This document shows, piece by piece, positions 22,530 through 33,472 of a stretch of DNA of 64,000 nt. Positions within the stretch are counted from its first letter, which is position 1. Each line of letters begins with the position of its first letter. The position numbers and the translations under genes are program-made. The stretch covers positions 12,649,356 to 12,713,355 of the forward strand of contig CM036223.1 of assembly GCA_020631735.1 (NCBI GenBank), given 5' to 3'. The stretch is from Saccharum officinarum. Its lineage: Eukaryota > Streptophyta > Magnoliopsida > Poales > Poaceae. The notes beneath the pieces are model-generated. The model saw nothing but the letters and a program-made list of their open reading frames with translations, was not told the DNA's origin and did not search any database.

Positions 22530-22763
22530 CTCCCTCCATCCCTTTATATCTGTCGCCATTGGTGTGTGTGCCACAAGTTTGACTCGATTTTTAGAAAATA
22601 CGTGCAACATTTGTATCTCCAAATAAATTTATTAAAAAACTAGATTCAAATATCTTTCCAATGATACTAATTATGTACTGTGAATATTAATATTTTTAAT
22701 ACATATTTAGTCAAAGTTATTTCTCGGAAAGCGCAAATGACAAATATTTAGGGATAGAGGAAG
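22530..22763. mobile_element. Stowaway MITE, second copy of the 10451 family
   Basis: It begins CTCCCTCCATCC and ends GGGATAGAGGAAG, flanked by TA (22528-22529 and 22764-22765). The interior matches the reverse complement of the element at 10451-10685 (GTTTGACTCGATTTTTAGAA; TCCAATGATACTAATTATGT). Confidence 0.85.
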
Positions 22764-22765
22764 TA

Positions 22766-23131
22766 CTCTTTCCATCTCGTATCTCGAGGAGTTAGGCTTT
22801 TTTAAATTTGAATACATATATAAAAGATAGCATTAATACTTATCTCTAAATAAGTTTGTTAGTTATCTGTCGGTACATTTTATATAATCAAATCTGTCAG
22901 ATTTTTTTATAAATGCGACCCAGTAGAAAGTTGTAGCACAAATCTTAAAGCACAGTCCCATGTATAGAAATTTGACAGATTTAATATAAAAAATCTGTCA
23001 ACAGATAAATAGCAAAGTCTAAAATTATTGTCCACAACCAATATTAGTGTTTTTTTTATATATTTGTTCAAACTTAAAAAAGTTTAACTTCTCAGTAAGC
23101 AAGAGGTATACTTATTTTGGAACGGAGAGAG
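22766..23131. mobile_element. Stowaway-like MITE abutting the previous one
   Basis: The ends CTCTTTCCATCTCGTAT and GGAACGGAGAGAG are flanked by TA (22764-22765, shared with the neighbour, and 23132-23133). A smaller inverted-repeat element is nested inside at about 22863-23008. Confidence 0.75.
22863..23008. mobile_element. Small MITE with ATCTGTC...GACAGAT ends, MULE-related
   Basis: TTATCTGTCGG plus AAATCTGTCAG on the left pairs with TTTGACAGATTT plus ATCTGTCAACAGATAA on the right. Its right end read inward (GCTATTTATCTGTTGACAGA) closely resembles the left end of the Pack-MULE at 49003. No clear TSD was found, so the limits are approximate. Confidence 0.5.
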
Positions 23132-23133
23132 TA

Positions 23134-23760
23134 TGTTGCAACAAAAGATTACCAATAAAACCATAAAAAGTTGTGCTTTGAAGGTAGACCATGCAATTGT
23201 TAGGCACGTTACTCATGACGGGAGGAAGTAAGCATTTGTTTCCTGTCTCGGCAATGACTGGCATTAAGGTCGTATATATATATTTGGTCAGTTTGGCTAC
23301 GGAACAATGGGGTCAGACACCACAATTTGGTAAACTATATAAATGGCGCTTCACAATAATAACCATCCAATGCAAGCACCATGTGTATGTTCCTCTCCTC
23401 TGGATATGTTGGTCAATGATGCGTAACTAGAAGAACGCCTCGTGCGTTGCTGTAGGAATGACTGGTAAAATTATATACTACTTATATTTATTAATATGAT
23501 TGAATAAATATCATAATACATATTAGTGGATGATTTTTAATATTCTGATGTTGACAACTAAATATATGTTAGTAAACGATGTGGTTTGCTAATGTGAATA
23601 GCTTGACTGAAGACATAATGGTATGTGTTAGTTGGATGTGTTAGTGGATGCCGATGTGGACACTTTGCATGGCAAGATAAATTGCTAGTGGGGTTTATCT
23701 TTATAAGAGATATAGATATAGATTAAGGTTATAATTAATTATTCACCGTTGCCGCCACAT
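23134..23760. other. No supported gene
   Basis: AT-rich sequence. The open frame at 23191-23430 has no recognisable features. Confidence 0.35.
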
Positions 23761-23761
23761 G

Positions 23762-25654
23762 AAGGGGCGAACCTACGTGGTCCTATCGGGTCAGCTGACC
23801 CCGACGACTTTGTACGAGCACGTGTACATGTATAGATTTTCACCGTGCTTGACCCCGTTAAAAAATAGTGCTAACCCCGGTGATACTCGTTGGTCTTCAG
23901 CCCACAACAGTCCACATCCACATGCCAATAGGCAGTAGCCCAGCACAACAGGTCAATAGCAGTCCAATTAAATTCTCCCAGCAGCCCAGCAGCCCACAAG
24001 CCATATAACCACATCGATTACATTCAGCCGCCGGCTTGCCGCAACGATTCATCTCCCTCCCGAAATCCTACCGATCCAACTTCCGCATCGGCGTAGCGTA
24101 GCAGCGCGCTCTCGTGATCCCGTACTCGCAGATAGCGGCAGCCGGCAGATTGTCTCCGCCCTCTAGCAAACATGGCACGTAAGTACATTACTAAATTAGT
24201 GATTGAATGATTGAATATACTTGCGTTCCCCTTCCTTGATTGACACTGAATGATTTGATAGGCAATCAAAGCACGATGGATCGTTTTTTGAAAAGAAAAT
24301 TAACCCCAACAAATGATAATGATGGAGGCACCTCAAGAGATGTAAGGGAGAATATTGATGCAGGAACTTCAAGAAGAGATGCAGATGCAACAAACGCCAA
24401 CAATACAGTTCAACGTTCTTCGCGAATCTCACGACGCGAGGTAAATTTTAGCTTCCGTATGATCCGGCGGAATGAAGAAAAATTTCAGATTACATTGGCG
24501 AAAAACTACAAAATGAGATAAGGCGGAAGTATTTGATTAGAGGTCCTTTTAGGCCACCACCTGGCTTTAAATATCCTCAGAAAATCATAGCAGGTGTACC
24601 ACGTCAATTTTAGGTTGAATGGTTCACAAAATATGATTGGCTTGAGTATAGTGAGAAGGTGGATAAATGTTTCTGTTTGTATTGCTATTTATTTAGAGAT
24701 AGCAATGACGGCCAAGGTGGGAATGATGCATTTGCAAAAGATGGTTGGGATGGATTTAACAAATCGGATAGATTGCAGGATCACGTAGGCATCCGACCTA
24801 ATAGTTTCCATAACACGGCAGTCAAAAGATGTCACAATTTGATGAAGCCTGATCGATCCATTGCCAATTCTCTGAACAAGCAGAAAGATGTCACTAAAGA
24901 GGAATATTGTAGGAGACTAAATACTTCTATTGATGCTACTCGATTCTTGTTGCATCAAGGTTTAGTTTTTCAAGGTCATGATGAATCAGAAGAGTCAAAA
25001 AAATAAGGGAAATTTCCGAGAGTTGGTGGACCTTTTGGAAAAGCAAAATGACAGAAACAAAAGGCTTTTGAGGAATGCACAAATGGTGGCTCCACACATC
25101 CAAAAGAGATATTGCAAATTGTTTTGTCGAGGTAAGGAAAAAATTCCTTATTTAGACATTCTATTTTATCTCTCATGCACTATTTATGTGGATGAATTAA
25201 TGGTGTGTATATCGGCTCCTCAAACTTGTGCTAGTTCTTCCTATTGCGACGGTGTCGGTGGAAAGGATTTTTTCAGCAGTGAAGATATTGAAGACGGACT
25301 TGTGAAACCGAATCGGCGATGGATTTATAAATGATTGTGTCATTTGTTTCGTTGAGCAAGAATTTATTAATGCAATTCCAAATGATGATATCATAGTTCG
25401 CTTCCAGAATATGACTGATCGTACTCACAAGGTGAAACTATAAGAGGTAACCACTATTGTAAATAGTTTTTTTCTCAAATTATGTTATCGTTACATTTAT
25501 CCATGTATGAAAGCTTACTAGTTACTTTTTGCAATATATTTATATATATACTTATATATATGGTGTTAGATTATTGTCAACTATAGTTACGGGCTTACGG
25601 CAAGTCTAGACTCTAGACCGACCCCGGCGATGATTTTTTCTAGATTCGTCGCTG
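23762..25654 (+). mobile_element. Decayed hAT element with transposase relic
   Basis: The limits are set by hAT-like terminal sequence: AGGGGCGAACCTA at the left and TAGATTCGTCGCTG at the right, imperfect inverted repeats. No matching 8-bp TSD was found. The element carries a broken transposase (next entry). The loss of TIR and TSD identity suggests an old insertion. Confidence 0.6.
24240..25443 (+). pseudogene. hAT transposase relic (TTF-type zinc finger, hAT dimerisation remnant)
   Basis: The N-terminal part has MDRFLKRKL. Then come RGPFRPPPGFKYP, VEWFTKYDWLEYSEKVDKC and FCLYCYLF (about 24540-24700), which make up the TTF-type zinc finger found in the ZMYM1-like branch of plant hAT transposases. 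RFLLHQGLVFQGHDESEESK follows at about 24940. Near the end, LPIATVSVERIFSAVKILK (about 25237) is the hAT C-terminal dimerisation motif. Damage includes a stop at 24611-24613 inside the zinc-finger lead-in and a one-base shift in the A7 run at 24997-25003. Most of the catalytic RNase H-like domain is missing between about 25130 and 25220. Further shifts and a stop lie near 25300. It cannot encode an active transposase. Confidence 0.8.
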
Positions 25655-26877
25655 AAAACGACCCGATCGACCAGGATCTCCCGCCGCTTTCCTTAAATTT
25701 TTTTTGTTCGCCGAGCATGACATCTCACACATCTGCATGCGCAGCCTATCTTAATCAAATGCTAGTTTTGCTGCCACATGCATGTGTATGTTTTTTTTTG
25801 TAACCGGAGAGAATCGGCTGAATTTCGTGTTTGCCACAGCTGAGTTTTGATTCAGTGCGGTCCGAGATGACAAGTACAGAGGGTTTATGCGACGAGGAGG
25901 ACGAGATTGCTCCTCGCAATTGTAGCCTGATCGACGGATCAGCGACGGGGAAGTAGTGTAGGACCAGAGGCCGGGTATGCTTGGCCTTTTTTTTCCACTT
26001 TGGTCTGAAGAGTGAAGACTTCACCGTATATAGCAAACAACTGAACACGAGCCTGATCCGCGGTGCTGCCATGCCGGAACATCTGCCGCGTCTTGCTGCA
26101 GGTAACGCTCGACCTCCGATCCCGTTGTCCTCACGCCAACGCAAGACGACACGCACAGTCAGTCACACGGACGTGTGTCCCTGATGAACCGCTGCTGCTT
26201 GGAAATTGGTGCAGCCGACAGCTTCAGCGTGCGTACACCCGGACCCGGATCTACTAGCACCAACGTGCACGGACCTAAAAACGGCCCACCAACACAAGAC
26301 CTGACAGGCAGCAAGCTACAGTATCATGCATGTTACTCAAAGCTACAGTATCCAAAGCTGCAGTAATGTTAAGGAAAGGGATGACGATCAGCTGCAGTTA
26401 TTGATTACTAGCAAGGTACCGACTCCTTTGTTTTTTCTTGTTTGCATTGTTGTTTTGGATCGACAACGCCCTCGAAACATGTGTATATACCTATGAAAAA
26501 CTAAAAGTTTGGTCTCCAAATAGTCCCATGATAAATTATAATTACTAAATAATAACTAAATTCAAAATTAAGGTTGATTGAAGATGATGATTTGTTTTCC
26601 ATATGTTGGAAAAAGAACAACTAGGCTAAAAACTGGCACATTATAGTTCGATAGAAGTCTAGAACTATGAAGAGATATAGGAAAATAAAGAAATAATAAA
26701 GACTCCAATACATACCTGACTCCTGCATCCAACTCGGCTGCCCCTGCCTGACTGTCTGTCTGACACGTGATGCATGGATCCGTATCCACCCGTGTTGGGG
26801 TTGTGGGGCGGCCGTGTGTGCAGCGTGCCATCTGTGCCATCACACGGCCGCATGCCGCACCTCAGCTCCACGGAGAA
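25655..26877. other. No supported gene
   Basis: Mixed sequence with several open frames of 60-130 codons on both strands. None shows a known domain or a consistent coding bias. CTACAGTATC-type direct repeats occur near 26320. Confidence 0.35.
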
Positions 26878-26880
26878 TGA

Positions 26881-27109
26881 GGCATGTTTAGTTGAAATTT
26901 TTTTTAAGATTTTCCGTCACATCAAATATTTGGACATATGCATAAAGCATTAAATGTAGAAGAAAAAAAATTAATTACACAATTTAATAGAAAACCACGA
27001 GATGAATCTTTTGAGCCTAATTAGTCTATGATTAGACACTAATTGATCAATACAAACGAAAGTGCTACAGTAACTAAACCTAAAAAAAATTCGCAAACTA
27101 AGCACACCC
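26881..27109 (+). mobile_element. Tourist-like MITE, copy 2
   Basis: It begins GGCATGTTTAGTTG and ends CAAACTAAGCACACCC, flanked by TGA on both sides (26878-26880 and 27110-27112). Internal motifs are CCGTCACATCAAATATTTGG, GCATTAAATGTAGA and GCCTAATTAGTCTATGATT. Confidence 0.75.
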
Positions 27110-27348
27110 TGAAGAATTGGAGATCATTGGGTGGTACGGTTGGGCGCCGGAGTACTTATTGCCGCGAGCCACTGTTTTATCAGCCAAACTTATCAAGCTC
27201 GAACTTATTGCCGTATGTATAGGATAGGAGTGCTCTCCATGACTGCCAGTGCCACTGTGCCAGGCGAGTGAGAGAGATGGTCGATCCACCTCCCACCACC
27301 AGGTGCGTGCACGGACGTCTGCATAATCCATCTCGGTTTCTCCACCTG

Positions 27349-27637
27349 CTTCCTTCGTCCCAAAACAAGTAATGTTCTTTTCGTCCCAAAATAAATGTTC
27401 TTTTCATCCCAAAATAAGTGATGTTTTTTATTTCTACAGGCATCTCGTTTGAACATTCGTTTCATTTAAAATTTTTGCAAAACTATAAAATAAATAAATC
27501 ATTGTTAAAGTATCTCTAATGATAAAATAAGCCATAATAAAATAATTATATTTATATAAAAATTTTAAATAAGAAGAGCGGTCAAACAAGATGTCTAGAA
27601 ATTAAAAAAAATGTTACTTATTTTGGAATGAAGGGAG
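27349..27637. mobile_element. Stowaway-like MITE with short internal repeats
   Basis: The ends CTTCCTTCGTCCCAAAA and TTTTGGAATGAAGGGAG are inverted repeats. TA follows the right end, while the left flank is TG, so one TA may have mutated. Near the left end the unit CGTCCCAAAATAA...TGTTCTTTT is repeated three times. Confidence 0.65.
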
Positions 27638-27857
27638 TACATACTTACCTGTACTTGCCATCCGTGCTCCTCGCCGTTATTTAGAAGCATATTTTTGTCT
27701 TAGCGAACGGGTGCACATCTATTAGTACAGTATTATTAACAAAGGAAGAATTGATTCAAAAAAACAAAGGAAGAATTTATATATGTATAATTTGGAATAT
27801 GTTTTTTTTTCCAAACAAACAGTACAAGGTGCTATTTCTTTGCCTTTTCCATAATGA

Positions 27858-28880
27858 TTAGGCCCGGGCGACCGTCCGTCCAGACTGACCAACCCGCTCA
27901 CCCGCATTGCGCGCCACGCACTCCACCCCACTCTGCCTCGCTGCTCCTTCCACCAGATCTACTGCGCAGCGAGAGATCCGGTGGTGGTGGGGGCTGCGAC
28001 GCCGGCTGCAGGGGTTGCATGTCCTGGAGCCCAGGATACCGACGGCCATGAAGGGGTCCCCGTCGGCCTCATCGTAGGCATAGTCAATCTGGTCAATGGT
28101 GGCGACGATTTGGCTGCCTCCAGTGAACTCCACACGTTGGCGAGCCTCTATTTGTAAGCAGTAAGTAGATGTTGCGCTTGAAAGCGCATGTTGCAACCTT
28201 CTGTTTCAATTGTTGTAGATGTTTAAGAGGTATGTTACAAGTGTTTTATATGGATGTTGCAAAAATAGATCGGGTTGTTGCATATGTTGCAATGGTTGTA
28301 CACCGTATGTTGCAAACGTCTGTTTCCAATGTTTCATCTTTTTTTTTTCAGACGTATGTTGCAGGAGTGTTTAATTTGATGTTGCATGTGGTTCACACAT
28401 ATGAAAGTGTTTTATCTGGATGTTGCGTATGTTTTTGCAAGTATTTCATACGCATGTTTTAAGTGTTTTATCTATCTTCATATGTATGTTGCAAGAGTGT
28501 TGCACCTGGATATTTCAAAAGTAGATTGGGTGTTGTATCCCCCTCCTCGCCTTTTGCTGCCTCGCCTCAATATCTCCTCCTCGCCTTCCGCTGCCTTGCA
28601 TCCTTCTCGGATTGCGGAGGGGCGTGCCAGGGGGTGGAGGGTGGAGGGGGCACACCGGGGGATGGCAGTGCGGACGTGAGAGCAAGCTCTCCCCTTCTCT
28701 GTTACGCGGGCAGGGCATGGATACCGCTTCGTTGTTCTGTTACTATGAGTAGCCTAAGAGCGGACTCCCGTTGGTGGGCCGCGACGCTAGCCCGTGATTG
28801 CTGGAATTGTTTAATAGTTGGCTGATGGGAATTGCATATTGACACGTTTTGGGCGCTGGACGTCCGAATGCTAGCATCTC
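27858..28880 (+). mobile_element. Non-autonomous repeat, TGTTGCA family, copy B
   Basis: The core (about 28165-28520) is built of degenerate units with ATGTTGCAA, GTGTTTTATCTGGATGTTGC and AAAGTAGATTGGG. It ends GGGCGCTGGACGTCCGAATG then CTAGCATCTC. Its reverse complement resembles the left end of copy A. The left limit, near GATTAGGCCCGGGCGACCG, is approximate and no TSD was found. GC-rich sequence flanks the core on both sides, with no recognised gene. Confidence 0.5.
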
Positions 28881-29001
28881 TGTTGCCTCTTTCCTTCTTT
28901 TCTTCTTCCTCCTCACAAGCATAAACTATATAAACAAACTATCACTAGAGTCATTTTGGTCAAACGTTTTTTTAATATGGCTTCAGCTTCATAGAAGCTG
29001 C

Positions 29002-30559
29002 TAAGCCTGGGCAAATTACCCGCTACCCATTACCCAAACCTAAACTACCCGGGCCTGTACCTGAACCCGTACTACCCAACCTAAATTTCAGATAGTGATT
29101 TCTATTACCCGATATTAATTTGGGTAATTCGGGTAATACCTCCCGGTACCCGAGCTACCCGAAGATTGAGTGAGTCGCCCGAGCAACTGAGCCCAACCCT
29201 GGGCATTTGAGTTACCCGATTTTTTGGGTCAGGTAATTCGGGCAATGAAAACTGTTACCCAATATTCACCCCGAAAAAACACTATCCGAAAATTCGGATA
29301 CCTGCAAAGTCGAGTTTGGGTTCAGGTATTTCTGATTTACCCGGGATTCACAGAACTTAGCAATCTATACATAATTCCAGCAACTTTCTAAATAACAGAA
29401 AATCACACCATAGTTCAGCACAAGAGCTAGCCATTTGGATGTCATCGGAGTCGGGCGGTGCCACGGTGGTGCGCTAGTGTGGCCAGTGTGGGAGCTCAGC
29501 CATGCGGGGGCTCGGCCACTCGAGCACAGCCAGGGTTGGAGTCGGCCATTGGGCGGGGTGGGGCACGACCGCGTGTCGAGCCTGCCTAGCAGAGTGGCGG
29601 TCACGGAGGCGGGCGGCCACACGTCGAGGCTCGAGCCTGGCAGTCGTGCGGTGACATGGCTAGGGTTTGGCCTAGTGCTCGATGCTTTGCTCTGGGAGAC
29701 TGGGAGTCTAGGACGGGGTCTAGTCGAGTCTCGAGTCATAGGGGTGCTGGGCGAGATGAGGACGCCTGGATGGGGTCACGGACTCACGGGGTGCTCAACT
29801 GGGCCATGTAGTGGGCTAGTGGTTGGTGGGCTTTACGAGGGGCTCTGAATATATTGGGTAGTTCAGGAAATTCAGGTATTGTAGGGTGTTACCCGATTTA
29901 TCCAAACTAATTTCGGGTATCTAGAATCACTATCCGAAATTATGATTGGGTAGATCGGGTACAGGTAGTTTGGGGGTATTGGGTAGCGGGTAATTTGCCC
30001 AGGGTTAAACAGGCCAACATACCAACATCCTTCACGCTCTGTGGCTCGCTACCTCACGTCCTCACCTCTCCCTGTCTCGATGTTTCCCAGAAACCTAGCG
30101 CGAGCCCACAACTACCATAGGGCGTGGGGCAACGCGTGGAGGTGGAGTCGCGGAATCGTGAGCCAGGTGCCACGACGGACCTCACCTAGGCGCCCCACGT
30201 CCCCACCGCCCTTATTCCCTCACCCTCCTCTGCGCCAGGCGCTCAAGCCACAACGCGCAGCACGCCGCCCTCTTTCTCACTCCGCCACCTCGCGTCCCCA
30301 CTAGTCCCGAGTGTTGCGGTGCCGCCCTCACCAGCCGCCGATGCGCGTCGACCTTGGGGGAGAGAAGGTGCGGTGGCGGCTTGTGGATTGAAGGACCTCG
30401 GGTATATTGGGTATACCCGAACCCAAAATTACGGGTACCCAAATTTACGGGTAGTGATTTTTCGGACCTCAAGTCAGGTAGCATTTTCTATTACTCGAGT
30501 TTTGTATTAGCCGAATTACTTGACCCAAAAAATTCGGGTAACCCGAATGCCCAGGGTTA
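29002..30559. mobile_element. hAT-like element with TAASCCTGGGC ends and 8-bp TSD
   Basis: The ends TAAGCCTGGGC and GCCCAGGGTTA pair at 10 of 11 positions and are flanked by GAAGCTGC on both sides (28994-29001 and 30560-30567). Sub-terminal regions are dense in TACCCG / CGGGTA motifs. An additional internal end-like stretch, GCCCAGGGTTA, lies at 29997-30007. The element may therefore be a composite of two related copies. The two GC-rich interiors (29430-29850 and 30030-30400) have no recognised gene. Confidence 0.75.
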
Positions 30560-30827
30560 GAAGCTGCCACTGGACCAAAGTTTAGCGTTTTCGTGAGTAA
30601 CGTCATACCTCACATACCACGTCCTCTGTAAAAAGCAGCAGAACCTATGCTTGTTTATCCATGTCTAGCATCCAAGAAGCCTATGAATGAATATATGATG
30701 ATGCAATATATGCAAAAAAGGCCACATTTATCTGCCTAAACTAATGGTATTTTCACCTCGAATGGCTCTAGAACCGGCCTTGCCTCATCGACTCTCAAAA
30801 TCATTTAAACTATGTTCCTTCCTCAAT

Positions 30828-31512
30828 TAGAAGTGGTTTCCAAGTTAATTTATTTCATTTTTATTAGTTTTTAAAAATGCCATAAATACCGAATAAGGTT
30901 TTAAAAACAAGAAAAATGTCCCTAAACTTCTAAAAATTGTGAAAAAAATCTAAGAGATAGACTATAACACGACAAACCCAAAACAAATATTTAAAATTCA
31001 TGAAAGTATCTCTAAAAGCTTTGACAAATTAGATTTAGTTCTAAAACAAGAAACATATCTAGAAAAATCTAGAAAATTCCTAAAACATTCCAATAGATGT
31101 CTAGATGTTTTAAAAACCTTTTTACAATAAAAAAACATGAGAAACCGCATGAATAAATCAACGTTAAATGTATGTTGTGTTTTTTTTCTAGTTGTATCTC
31201 ATATTTGGTTCTGAAAAGTTTTAAAAACACATTTAAACATCAATTGGAATGTAATGAAAATTTTCATATTTTTCTAGAGTTGCTTTCCCGTTTTTTAAAT
31301 CTAAATCTAAGTTTTGAAAGCTTCTAGAGATATTTTCATAAGTCAAATATTTTATTTGGATTTTTCATGTCCAAAGCCATCTTTAAAATTTTCTCGTAAA
31401 TTGTAAAAGTTTACATATATTTTTTGTGATTTAAAAACCTTATTACCATTTGTAGTTACCATATTCTTTCAACTGAAAAATAAAACTACATTGAATACCA
31501 CTTTTAACCCTC
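30828..31512. repeat. AT-rich inverted-repeat (foldback) element
   Basis: CATTCCAATAGATGTCTAGA on the left arm faces AAACATCAATTGGAATG on the right. AGAAGTGGTTTCCAA at the left edge pairs loosely with the complement of TGAATACCACTTTT at the right. The centre is near 31165. The arms are diverged and no TSD was identified. Confidence 0.45.
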
Positions 31513-31932
31513 GCAAGGAGGTAATTTAAACGGTTTTGGACTCTAGGGGTTAAGGTGTCTGATTTTAGAATTTAGGGAGAAAAAAATTCAGACAACAATT
31601 GTTCAATCAAAGAGCTGAAAGAGATTTTTTCCTTATCTGTACGGGCCTGCGAGAGATTCTGGGCCGGCCCAAAGACGGCCGAGCCCACTAACTAAAATTT
31701 TCTCTTTGGCGGACTGAACTCGGGAGAAAAGATTTGACATTCCTACTAGAGGCCGAAACGGTAAAAAGTGGCAGATTACATGTAACAAAAGTGATTTGGA
31801 CTGTGAAATGGAAGCGCAAGTTCACTCGTCCAAATTTCTCATCCTCAAGGTTATAGCTCGCTATAGGACAAGTACTAAACACATAGATACCTCAGATAGA
31901 AAATATTGTCGAAATGATCTTGAACCACCAAA

Positions 31933-32014
31933 GTCGATATGTCCGAGTGGTTAAGGAGACAGACTTGAAATCTGTTGGGCTTCGCCCGCGCAGGTTCGAA
32001 CCCTGCTGTCGACG
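31933..32014 (+). tRNA. tRNA-Ser (anticodon TGA)
   Basis: An 82-base class II tRNA. The acceptor stem GTCGATA pairs with TGTCGAC (one G:T pair), with discriminator G. The D-loop region GAGTGGTTAAGGAG is present. The anticodon stem ACAGA/TCTGT encloses CTTGAAA, giving anticodon TGA. The long variable arm GGGCTTCGCCC is typical of serine tRNA. The T-arm GCAGGTTCGAACCCTGC is perfect, including the B-box GGTTCGAACCC. There is no intron and no encoded CCA. A run of eight T follows directly. It looks functional and reads serine UCA codons. Confidence 0.97.
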
Positions 32015-32022
32015 TTTTTTTT
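32015..32022 (+). terminator. Pol III terminator of tRNA-Ser
   Basis: Eight T residues immediately after the discriminator base of the tRNA gene, the usual RNA polymerase III stop. Confidence 0.9.
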
Positions 32023-32320
32023 CCCATCATTTTTTTTGGGGCCCATCAGTCATCTGTTGGGCTCCCGGCCCTGACGCCCGGCTCGGTCGCTCGACCTCAC
32101 GCGTCGGAGGCGCCATTCAATGCCTCGATGTCGAGGCTCCGGCGAGGCTCGGTGGGCGGCAAGTGGGAGCCTGGGAGGCGGGAGGCGGGCGGCCGCTGGC
32201 CTGAGCACCTGGCGTGGCCGCGCGGGCTCGGCGCTCCCGCAGGCGGAGGCGGGCGGCGGCACCCGGCGGCCCGCGGGGGCCGGGGAGTCGGCAGGCCGGC
32301 AGGGGGCGGTGGGCAGAGTC

Positions 32321-32322
<2 letters not shown>

Positions 32323-32361
<39 letters not shown>

Positions 32362-32366
32362 GAGAG
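32323..32366. repeat. (AG)n microsatellite
   Basis: About 20 AG units with one interruption (GACAG). It lies in a GC-rich stretch upstream of the hAT relic and may be part of its leader. Confidence 0.9.
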
Positions 32367-32536
32367 GGACTGAGGGAGCATTTGGAGCAGAACAAAGCAA
32401 TTGCAGTGGTCTGATTCGCAGATTTGGGGTGAGGATTCACTTCAATCTTCAGTGAATAGAAGTATTTGCTATTGCTATTGAATTCTATCTAATAGTGTGC
32501 ATATATGTTCTCCATGGATTTGTTTTGGTTTGCAAA

Positions 32537-33225
32537 ATGAAGAACGAATCAGTTAATTTGAAGACTTTGTGGGATAGAGCAGCAGCAAAGGCAAGAAAGG
32601 TAGAATCAGCCTCCCCATCAGTGTTGCAACCAGTTGCTGTCGAGAGTGACGCTCAGCCTCAGAATCCATCTGTTGTTCCAGTTACTATTGAGAGTTGAAA
32701 GCATTCCATCTGTTGAGAATGAGATAGCAATCAGAGAAGTGGCAGAACCTGAGATAGGTAGCAATGAACCTGATATAGCAGCAACCACAGAAGTGGGTGA
32801 AGAACAGCAGCAGCACTCTACAATTTTCCTATAAGGAGCATTGGAGGTAAGCCTGGACACTTCATGCAACTTGGTTTGATGAATTTAGATTGCTTGAATA
32901 TAGTGTTGAGAAGGTTGCCACATTTTGTTTTGTTTGCTATTTGTTCAAGCATAAAATTAATAGTTCTGGTGGAGATGCTTTTGTGAAACGGGGTTTAGAA
33001 ATTGGCACATGAGAAAGAGGATTGCTAAACATTGTGGAGCTATGACTAGTTTTCACAATATGGCTCAAGAGAGATATAATTCCTTCATTTCACCTAAAGC
33101 AACAATTGTTGAAAAGTTTGCTGCAGTAAATGATAAGGAAAAGGCTCTTTATATGTCCCGTTTGTCATATTCTGTTCAGTGTGAAAGTGGGAATACCGAA
33201 GTTTTAAATCCTGGCTCCGCCACTC
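32537..33225 (+). pseudogene. Second hAT transposase relic, N-terminal part joined to a 3' terminus
   Basis: The frame starting MKNESVNLKTLWDRAAAKA is followed by acidic, low-complexity sequence with shifts and a stop. Next comes a recognisable TTF zinc-finger region at about 32865-32955 (WFDEFRLLEYSVEKVATFCF, then CYLFKHK). SGGDAFVKRGFRNWH and ALYMSRLSYSV follow, as in ZMYM1-like hAT proteins. At about 33205 it jumps to AAATCCTGGCTCCGCCACT, which resembles an hAT right terminus (reverse complement AGTGGCGGAGCCAGG). Everything coding for the catalytic and dimerisation domains is absent. No left terminus or TSD was found. Confidence 0.7.
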
Positions 33226-33472
33226 ATCACCGATCAAGATGCTAATTAACCCTGTTTAGCTTTGGGCTTTGGCATCTCACCTAGCAGCCGCACACTTGGC
33301 CTTGGGAAGGCTCTGCGTGTGTTCTGTCGCTGCCCTTGCGTGCAGAGGTGCAAGCCTAAGAAACTAAGAACCGCTTCTTTTTATTGGAGCTTGTCGCACA
33401 TTTCGATGGAGCAACTAGTGGGCTTTCTACTTAGGGTGTGTTTGGAAGGCCGAATTGAATCCGTTTCTAGAA

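Noticed and set aside
23762..25654. Perfect TSD for the decayed hAT
   Set aside because: The 8 bases flanking the best terminal matches do not agree (CCGCCACAT-like versus AAAACGAC), so no TSD is claimed.
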